From positions 717,898-781,897 of the forward strand of contig VCAZ01000147.1 of the NCBI GenBank assembly GCA_005784505.1: DNA of 64,000 nucleotides. The letters run 5' to 3'. Positions 56,601 through 64,000 of this stretch are shown here, piece by piece (the stretch's first letter is position 1; the number at the start of each line of letters is the position of its first letter). The position numbers and the translations under genes were made by a program. The notes beneath the pieces are model-generated. The model did not search any database, was not told the DNA's origin, and saw nothing but the letters and a program-made list of their open reading frames with translations. This DNA comes from Bagarius yarrelli. Its lineage: Eukaryota; Chordata; Actinopteri; Siluriformes; Sisoridae.

Positions 56601-59600
56601 ATAAGAAATAGTTCTGGTAAGATCTAAAAGCCTTTTCTTTGGAATTTCACCCCATATTTCAAAGGATCTCAAACGTCTTGCAGCCAGAGATCCCATTAAC
56701 TATAAAACCTGCTCCACTTTTGCCCTCGGTACAGATTTTTTTTTTTTTGTATAATACAGCTGTTTAAATGTTAGGGTGATTGTTAATAATTATTTAGTAT
56801 TTATTTAAGCCATTAATGAAAACATTTTATATGTTTTTGATCTTTAAGCTTAAGAATGTCCACACAAACATACTTTAATAAACTAATAATACACCAGGAA
56901 ATCTTCTTTAATTACTTTTCTGTTTGAATTTTATAATTGTAACAAAATGTCAGACCCCCTGGCTCTCCTTCTCGGACTCCAGACGTCTGTGGCCACATGC
57001 AGTAGGTCATACAGTAAAGACAAAATCTCAAACATCAGAAATATAACTTCTGAATGTCTGTAAATTTTGTACGTTAATCATATACAATGTGTGACATTGA
57101 TATGAAAGTAGGTGTAAGACGATTTTAGCATAAGAATTTAGCTACGATGAGAAGCAGTGATAGAACATATAGTAATGCAGAAAGAAAAATTACACTGAAA
57201 ATTGCAAAAGAATTAAGACAAGAAACATAGCTAAGTGAGGGTTAACAGCATGATTGAAACAAATGATGGAAAAAACAGACCAACCACCCAACAGCATTGG
57301 CTATCTTGGTTTTAAAAAACATTTTAAGCTTTGTAAGTTTAAATTAATCTAACATATCTTATTTAGTGTTGGTTTTAAAAGACGGTATAATTATTATAGC
57401 TATTAAAAAAAAATCGCTAATCCTGATGGAGGTTTTTTCGCGCGTCGATGCTGCTGGTTATTTGAAGACAGCTGCATTTGGGTAGCTGATCATTAAATAG
57501 CGTAATTAAGGACGTGATAGTAAACAGAAGATAACAAGATACAAATAGGCTGACGAATTGTGGCCAAGTAAACCCACCTCTTTTGAGTATGAAACATAGT
57601 ATTGACGGTAGAGTGACTGAAAGACAAAGTAAGAAAAGCAATTTGCAAAACCCAGCTAATGCGGAATACCTAATCTGAAGACCCTTAACCATTCAGGAAA
57701 TGAACTAAACTTGAGCTCAACCAAACTGCAATGAAAAAAATGTTATTCAAATGAATGAGCAGTGAAAATATACATGTAGTTTTTGTAATGATTGTATTTT
57801 TAAAATAGTATAAGGGAAATCTGATCTCTTGTATGTCGGTGGGCTGTACTGTACAGTTCATGATTAAGCTACAACATCATTTTTCTAATGACTGTAGAAT
57901 TGTTTCAGTCTTTCCTTCTCTTCTTTACTCTTTCACTTCACTTTCTTGCTTCCTTTTGTCATTCATTGGCTCATCCATTATCCATTGACTTGTATGTAGT
58001 GTATTTAGACTTAACACAACTACCTACTGATAGCTACACAATTTTTGGAATCCTAAGCACTTATTACACTTACTTGCCATTGTTAAGAATGACTGTGCAG
58101 TTTGGCCAGCAGTCATGATTGACCAGACAGAGGTTGGGAAAGATACCAACCCCCACCGCCTGCAGACCCTTTTGATCACTCATCATGAAGCCATTGCAAT
58201 TGATCTGGTGTAAAACAGGTTAAGTTGTGGAGAGACAGTCAGTTAGGATGTAGGAATAAACATTGCAATTGAAAAGGAACTTCACACATTCTTCCATACC
58301 AATCCAAAGATGTGTGAGATGCTGTCAACGTTATGTTGCTTGTTCGTTCTGGGCCAGTAATCTAAAAAGTTATGAATGTCTACTTTAAGCTCCTTTAGGT
58401 CCATCTCAGGAATGTCTGAGATGTGATCTTCCAGATCATCCAGTGTAGTTAGCTGAAGGTCCGAAATCACACCTCCATCTTTATCAAGACGCCACATGAT
58501 ACGGGCAGCAAGACTAGCCAAAAAACAGCAGATTAGATATTGACATGTAAACCCTGTGTATGTAAATTAGTAATAAAGTTTATTCTCTCACTAAATAGCA
58601 ATTAAGTAATACAGGGATATATAGTTTTCTACCCCATTCTTCAATTCCCCAGACTCTCACCGGATGTTTTCATTCGGCGCTTTGCCATAACTCTTAATGG
58701 CAGCACACTCCTGTTTGTGTTCTTCCCAGGCTGCACGCTGACATGTGCGATCGCAGTATTGTGCAAACCGACACTGGCCACAACGCTGCAGTTTCTGCTG
58801 CCGACGGAAACAGCCATGACACACGTGAGCTGCATAACTGAAGACCAAAATAGACACAGACGAGCATAATTAATGCACAGAGATATAAAATAATAAGACT
58901 TTAATTTTATTTGTTTTAAAAAATGATTTTAAAAACTTGTAATATGCACCATTACAAGTCTGTACTAATTTATACATTTACAAATAAGTCCTTAATAAGC
59001 ATGTTAATTGTGGTAATAACAAACAGATCAGGGAATTAATGAAATCATTTATTAGTGAGAATGTCAACAATGATCAACTTTTTTACTACAAAAACTAATT
59101 ATTCATACAGCTTCAATATTTTATTATGGTCTATCTGACACAAACTGGCTGAAATGCAGAAATATAGGATGTGAGTCCATCACCTGACCATGTGACCACA
59201 ACTTCATTCAAACATGGAGGCAAATTATCTGTAAGCGTCACTCTGGAAGCACTATCAACTCCAATAAAATGTTCTCATTTGTTCCACTGGTGTATAAATT
59301 TACATCTTTACGTAATTTGCCAGACATTCTTATCAAGAGTGGTTTACATTTATCTCTTTGAAACAGCTAAGCAATTGGGGGTTAAGGGCCTTGCCCAGGG
59401 TTGTGGTGCCGGCAATCGAACCTCAATTTGCACCTTAACACCTTAACCACTGAGCTACCACTTCCCCCAGTAAATTAAGTTTATTTTGACTTCTTGCCAT
59501 AGAAGTGCTGGGTTTGGAAACAAAATTCCACAAACACAGATTTGCACAGTGTGGTTGTTTTACAAGTTTCGCTCTAATAAAAAGAAATAGGCTTTATTGT

Positions 59601-60318
59601 TATTATTATCTACTTAATACACACTTTAAATGAATAGTATTTATCTTCTATACCCTCTTATTCCTTAATTCGGGGTCCTGGGGATCTGCTGGAGTCTATC
59701 CCAGCTGTCTCTGAAAGGGCAAAAGGCAGGAGGGGGACACCCTGGACAGGTCGCCAGTCCATCACAGGGCCACACACACACTCACACTCACACTCACTCC
59801 TATGGGCATTTTAGAATCACTAATCAATCTAACATACATGTTTTTGGACTCTGGGAGAAAACCGGAGTACCTGGAGTAAACCCATGCAAGCAGGGGGAGA
59901 ACATGCAAACTCCAAGATTCCAACCCAGGACTTTCTTGCTAACCACTAAGCCAGTCGAATAATTAAAAAAATACAAACTTATCTTCAACAAACTTCGGCC
60001 GTATAGTAAAGTTAAATGTGATCTAACAAATTAGTATTGATATGTTGGGTGAGCACATAATTTTTCTGCTTATACACCCCAGAGCACAGTAACGACTGAT
60101 GTAGGTGGTGGTAGTGGCGGTGGTGCTACATGTATTCTGAACTGAATATATTAATGTCTATGTATTTTCTTTAATGTAACACATAAAACTACTCACCTGT
60201 CAAAAACAACAGCCGCAAAGCAAGGCTCTGCAAACAGTACATCCCCAGCCCACAATTCTTTGGTAGCCCTTAAACCACGTCCCTTTCCTGGTGAGTCAAA
60301 CACTTCAACGTTCTCCAT
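53604..60318 (-). CDS. smyd1: SET and MYND domain protein 1, complete, ten exons
   Basis: Muscle-specific lysine methyltransferase needed for sarcomere assembly; acts in nucleus and sarcomere with UNC45B/HSP90 (family knowledge). Exons: 60318-60197, 58837-58661, 58513-58300, 58204-58074, 57616-57578, 56595-56400, 55109-55017, 54725-54562, 54483-54315, 53759-53604. All phases agree; 486 residues against 490 in human. Residues 1-41 start the SET domain (MENVEVFDSPGKGRGLRATK). The MYND zinc finger is about 52-90 (CHGCFRRQQKLQRCGQC, YCDRTCQRAAWEEHKQEC). The SET core has NHDCWPNCTV, GEELTVAYVDYLNLSEDRK and post-SET cysteines CTCDHC. The helical C-terminal domain includes HPNNAQLGMATMRAGVTHWQ. It ends MAEPVQESIKSLFRKK. 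Nothing is broken. Copy (smyd1a or smyd1b) unresolved. Confidence 0.97.
55185..55200 (+). repeat. (GTT)n short microsatellite
   Basis: Six GTT/TTG repeats in a smyd1 intron; too short to matter. Confidence 0.8.
55655..55962 (+). mobile_element. SINE (family A) in smyd1 intron
   Basis: CGTATCCCCTGCAGAGGTGT, GTGGAGTTTACATGTTCTGC, ACATGTATGTTAGGTTGACT, AGGAGTGTGTGTGTG, CAGCAGATCCCCATGACCCT and GAATAAACGAGTATAGAAAA TGGATGGATGG tail. The tail has expanded into the microsatellite at 55950-56215. Confidence 0.8.
55950..56215 (+). repeat. (GGAT)n / (GTAT)n compound microsatellite
   Basis: Alternating GGAT and GTAT blocks with short GGTG interruptions. The Trp/Met/Asp/Gly and Ile/His/Pro/Ser open frames here are artefacts. 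Confidence 0.95.
57578..57616 (-). CDS. smyd1: smyd1 13-residue microexon
   Basis: 39 bp between a TTTCAG acceptor and a GTGGGT donor, coding for HSTVNTMFHTQK plus split codons at both ends. Its length is a multiple of three, and skipping it joins AA| to A|TT and keeps frame. It matches the segment HEAVKSMFHTQM of human SMYD1. Zebrafish smyd1 is known to make two isoforms differing by 13 residues at this place. Confidence 0.88.
59302..59468 (-). mobile_element. SINE (family B), antisense, in smyd1 intron 1
   Basis: Plus-strand order: TTTGCCAGACATTCTTATCA, CATTTATCTCTTTGAAACAG, CAATTGGGGGTTAAGGGCCT TGCCCAGGG, GGCAATCGAACCTC, CCTTAACCACTGAGCTACCA CTTCCCCC. Confidence 0.85.
59634..59960 (-). 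mobile_element. SINE (family A), antisense, in smyd1 intron 1
   Basis: Begins ATCTTCTATACCCTCTTATT, CGGGGTCCTGGGGATCTGCT, GGACAGGTCGCCAGTCCATC, then CTCCTATGGGCATTTTAGAA, GGAGAACATGCAAACTCCAA and CTAACCACTAAGCCAG. Near full length. Confidence 0.85.
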
Positions 60319-60389
60319 GCTTGTAGTTGTGCCGTGCCTGAAGATCTCAACTCTTAGTTATCCTGGAAGAGTCTCCTGTAGGTCATCAG

Positions 60390-60432
60390 ATTAACAGCTG
60401 GACATTCCACTACCACCTTCTAAAATAGCCTG
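60390..60432 (-). promoter_or_regulatory. Muscle-type motif cluster upstream of smyd1
   Basis: Within 115 bp upstream of the start codon lie an E-box CAGCTG (60395-60400), an M-CAT/TEAD-type CATTCC (60403-60408) and an A/T-rich TTCTAAAATAGCC (about 60418-60430) resembling MEF2/CArG elements. The smyd1 promoter is known to respond to MEF2, SRF and myogenic bHLH factors, so the cluster is plausible. Individual motifs are common by chance. Confidence 0.4.
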
Positions 60433-61334
60433 CACCCTCGAGACATACCATCTTGTGGTCAGAAATAGGGGTAAACTTTATGGTGGTCACTTCTCATGAA
60501 AGCATTTACATACCAGCGGTTTGACTTTGGATCTATTAAAACAAAGCACAGAATTCGTTAACTCTTTCTTGGGTTAAGTTTGGGCTTCTTTTATGTTAAA
60601 TTAAATCCAATAATTTTACACAATGGAACATCCCTGTGTGTGAATGGCCATTTAGTGTACTGGGGTATATTTTAGTCTTTCAGTTGGGACTGTCAATCAC
60701 AGATTGGGTGTAGAGACGAAAGACAGCTGTTCCCACCTGGACACTTCATGTAATTGGTGCTTTTTTCCAGCACTTTCTCTAGACCTCCTTCTTCTTTCTA
60801 GACACTTCCAAAACTTTTATAGCAATTTTCTTATATGGCTGTTACATTTTTTTTTACCTCAATTAAAATTGTAGGATTTTACATTTTTTCTTCTCTTACC
60901 TTTTTGGATTTTTATTTATGTATATGAAATACCTACTGAGAACTGTTCTACTTATATAGAAGTACAGATTATACAGATTTATTTCTACATATAGAAATAA
61001 ATCTGGCTTGCATAGTTTATGTGCACACCTTTATTAAAGAACACACTTTGCCAGAGAAAACATAGTCTTTTCCACACGGTAGGTTTTTCCTACTTAGCAT
61101 TTGATTCTGTTAATAAAATTATTCAAGACAATAATAGTTTTTATTTAAAAGAGTATTCATTGTTTACAAAAAGCAGTAAGCTATGTAATCGATCCTTTGC
61201 TTTGTGTTGCTCACATACTTAAAAATAATTTTATACTAGGCAGTAAGATTATTGAAGTAATGTAAGGTTTGAATTCTGTAGTTGACACACATAGTTTAGT
61301 AGACAAAATGTAATAAGAAAATAAATTCTTATAT

Positions 61335-61745
61335 GCCAGTGGTGGCTGGTGCTACAATAACGGGGAAGGGGCACAAACGAAATGAAATAACAAACTGTTA
61401 GTAATGCAGGACTATTAGTAGCTGATGGTGATGATGTATCATTACTGCTAGCTAAAATATTGAAAATAGGGATGTTAAAGTCGTCTGTTATGCAAATAAC
61501 GCAATAGTTATACAATGAATTGGTGAATTTAAGGTCAGGGGAAATTTGTTAGCAGTTATTGAAAAAGTCAACAATTTATATTAATTGGTTTTTGAGATGT
61601 AATACCAATGTTGTCCACTAGAGGTATAACAATTTTACAAAAGAACAACAACAAAAGGCATTACATCCACACATCACATCCAGCTGAGCAGGAATGAGAT
61701 TCAACAGTCCCAACACAAGAGATCAAAAATATGAACACAATATTG
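61335..61745. repeat. Unnamed dispersed repeat, copy 2
   Basis: It begins CAGTGGTGGCTGGTGCTACA and shares ATTACTGCTAGCTAAAATAT TGAAAAT, GATGTTAAAG and a TTGATTT end with the copy at 47200-47525. Insertions of some tens of bases distinguish the two. The CAGTGGTGGCTGG start resembles a DNA-transposon end. Confidence 0.65.
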
Positions 61746-61764
61746 ATTTGCTAGTAATTGTGCC

Positions 61765-61948
61765 TCGAGGATAATGATTAAGGTGTTGGACTGATACCAG
61801 AAACACCGGGGTTCGATTCCCAGCACTTCAAGCCATCACTGTGGGGCACCCGTGCAAGGCCCTTAACCCCTAATTGTTCAGTTGTATAAAAGAGATAAAT
61901 GTAAGTCGCTCTGGATAAGAACGTCTAAATGCTGTAAATGTAAATGTA
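61765..61948 (+). mobile_element. SINE (family B)
   Basis: TGATTAAGGTGTTGGACTGA, GGGGTTCGATTCCCAGCAC, GCAAGGCCCTTAACCCCTAA, AGTTGTATAAAAGAGATAAA, GTCGCTCTGGATAAGAACGT tail. Well preserved. Confidence 0.88.
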
Positions 61949-63018
61949 TGAACCGAATACCGTGACCAAAGGGTTTAATTTTGTTAATAATAATTTCCAG
62001 CTGCACCAAGATGCCAGTGCTCGGACGTCTGTTAAACTCTGTAAATGTATACATGGTGAGTAGCTTTCTTCTTTGTGATTTCGAGACACACCAACTTGAC
62101 ACAGGGATCACAGCTGGTGTGTCAGTTGGTGTGTCAAAACTTTCTGATACCCGCTCATATGCCCTAAAAGTGCATACTGAATAATGGCTAATGTAGAACT
62201 ATGTTCACAATGGTTCATGTTTTTATTAGTAGGTTTTCTCTTCCCTCATCCCTCATTAGCTCAACTCCACAGCACACTCTACTGCCACTACGTACGCATG
62301 ACACCCAATACTCTAAGGACAAAAAGCGTGTTTTTACACTCACAAGCAATGAGTTAAAGTAGGATGTTTGTAAAGTTTAATACTAATGCAAGTCATGTTT
62401 AAATTTGATTAAAATAATTCTTTAACAAATTATTCGAGGCTAAATTAGCTTTACGCTAAAATAAGACACATACCGTAGTCTTTGGGTGTATGGAAGAAAA
62501 AAAAAGGTTTTCCAAAGGTAAAAATAATAATGTAAAAGTTATTTTTTCCTTAAAATGTTAAAAAGTATTTTATTATTTAAATAATAATCACTGGAAAAGA
62601 TATGCCACTGTAGAATTAAATTATAATATTTGTTATAAATTCTTTTTTAAGCTTAAATAACATCTTTCAAAATGCATATCATTTTTAATAACCAGATGAG
62701 ACATTCTAGTTTAGCATTAGGATAAATTAGAAATAATAAATTAAAGATGACACCTTAAAAACATCTAAAATATACTTATTTAAAAATGATCCTAGATTTA
62801 TGTGTGAGAGGTGGATTTCTTTACAATTAAACCCTTTTAATCAAAATAGACCAACAAAACAAATGCTGCATTTTATATTTTGTTTTAGATTTTTTATTAC
62901 ACAGGTAAAAAAAATATTTTTTTCAGCAGTTGCTTTTTCTGGCCCAATAGCACACCCTGGTGCCGTTATAACGTCTTTGTGTCACATGGCAATTTACGCC
63001 CTGGATTTGATGGAGGCC

Positions 63019-63032
63019 GTTTCCATGGTAAC
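63019..63032. promoter_or_regulatory. RFX X-box motif
   Basis: GTTTCCATGGTAAC is a nearly perfect palindromic X-box (two GTTNCC half sites back to back). A CCAAT on the plus strand (62943-62947) and a TACGTGACG (63036-63044) resembling a CRE lie within 80 bp. This X/CRE/CCAAT grouping is found in promoters of RFX-controlled genes. Confidence 0.55.
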
Positions 63033-63359
63033 TGCTACGTGACGATGTCACCGGTGAATTTGTGAATGGAGTCTGAGACCTGGTAAATGACATTGTCTGT
63101 GTGTATGCATCAGTTCAATACAGATGTGTATAAATGCACAAATAAAGGTTTTTATCGTTGAAAAACATAAAAATATAACCACTATATAAAACCGGAAAGC
63201 ATAATGTGCCCGAATCTTGGTGGTCTGGTGTTCCACTTCACGCTCGAGTTAAAAATGTTATTCTCAGAATAATAGATCTATTTCTCAACACGATTAAGGT
63301 CTATAATAACTTGTCCTTTAACGCGGTTGTAACAGGTATTAAGTGTGTTTTCGATTCCA

Positions 63360-64000
63360 CTGTTGGTCATTACTCTCAGCAGTCGATCGTGCATTAAGAA
63401 GAGCGCCAGCTGGATGGTGGCCACCTGGCTGCGGGTGATCTACTATTCACAAGCGTGTTGCCTATCATTGCTTCCAAGGGGCGTTTCCAGCGTGCGACCG
63501 AGGGGCGGGGTCGAGGTGGGCGTGTGGTCCAGCTGATACGCGTATCCGCCGCTTCCATCAAGCCGAAGACAAAAATAACGGATTTTTTTTTTTTCATCTT
63601 CATGAGCCTTTGATGTCTATGAATATTTGGCTCATTGGTGGTGCTTTGAACAGTAAGTACGGTACATACATACACGAGCTCCATCGCTTGAGACAGAGCC
63701 TGTAAATCTCATATAGCTACGTACCTCTACGTGTTACGCATAGCCTATTCTCTCCGTGCGTCCTTATTTTAACACTCGGAACGGCGTTGTATGTGGACGA
63801 ATCATTGCGATTTCATTTGCAGAAACGCGCAGGCAAGAAGACGTGTAGCCTTAACCATTGCTGAGACACATTGGAGTGGAGATAAAGCGGACTAAGGAGC
63901 GCGGGAACGGCACAGAAACGCTTCGAGCGGAAAGCGCAAACGATGCGCCCTTTCTCTCCGTTATAATCATACGGGGGACGGAGCCCGACGCGCATTATGT
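63360..64000. promoter_or_regulatory. CpG-rich region, probable promoter of a gene outside the window
   Basis: This is the most CpG-rich stretch of the window (for example GCGTGCGACCGAGGGGCGGG near 63490, and many CG dinucleotides at 63890-63993), with an Sp1-type GGGGCGGGG. A possible plus-strand splice donor GAACA|GTAAGT at about 63650 hints at an untranslated first exon reading rightward. The minus-strand open frame 63394-63684 shows no family features. No protein can be assigned. Confidence 0.5.

Larger units (their letters stand above)
60440..62925. other. Intergenic right of smyd1
   Basis: AT-rich and without a recognisable gene. It holds the second copy of the unnamed repeat (61335-61745) and a family B SINE (61765-61948). 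Confidence 0.45.

Noticed and set aside
63394..63684. 96-codon minus-strand open frame
   Set aside because: No domain, signal or codon pattern; it lies in a CpG-rich promoter-like region where long open frames occur by chance.

Overview
The window is an AT-rich, intron-containing vertebrate sequence crowded with SINE, LINE and DNA-transposon remnants. It is almost certainly from a teleost fish: the neurohypophysial hormone gene encodes isotocin (CYISNCPIG), the form found in ray-finned fishes, and the interspersed repeats are of fish type. I cannot fix the species. I see no prokaryotic, viral or CRISPR-like system, and no previously undescribed biological system that the sequence would support. 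Seven protein-coding genes can be reconstructed exon by exon, with reading phases that match at the splice joins except where stated. || Layout: 1-11.7 kb, minus strand, the 5' part of loxhd1 (18 exons: a Lys/Glu-rich N-terminus, six complete PLAT domains and the start of a seventh; the gene runs off the left edge). 12.4 kb holds one unassigned candidate exon. 13.5-14.7 kb is a Tc1-like transposase lying next to a LINE reverse-transcriptase remnant. 18.0-21.9 kb, minus, ptger4 (prostaglandin E receptor EP4, two coding exons). 26.6-27.4 kb is a LINE remnant. 28.4-37.8 kb, minus, mrps27 (11 exons; three of the first five carry apparent frameshifts, and a minisatellite fills intron 1). 42.0-45.4 kb, minus, znf366 (11 C2H2 zinc fingers). 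49.0-51.1 kb, plus, oxt (isotocin-neurophysin). 52.1-53.2 kb, plus, a fabp1-type fatty-acid-binding protein with HNF1-like and DR1-like promoter motifs and a GC-AG intron. 53.6-60.3 kb, minus, complete smyd1 including a 39-bp microexon. 63.0-64.0 kb is a CpG-rich region with a palindromic RFX X-box, probably the promoter side of a neighbour beyond the right edge. || The genes are not an operon or one pathway. Neighbour relations known from tetrapods are partly kept: MRPS27 near ZNF366 (PTCD2, which lies between them in human, was not found here) and FABP1 next to SMYD1. Expected roles are: loxhd1, hair-cell mechanotransduction; ptger4, PGE2-cAMP signalling; mrps27, mitochondrial translation; znf366, nuclear corepressor; oxt, hypothalamic hormone; fabp1, lipid carriage; smyd1, sarcomere assembly. 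|| The strangest structure is at 5.93-9.91 kb. A 2.3-kb segment carrying three loxhd1 exons is preceded by a collinear copy that is about 27% shorter and riddled with small deletions. It looks more like an unpolished long-read patch than an evolved duplication. The mrps27 5' frameshifts, mostly at homopolymers, fit the same explanation.
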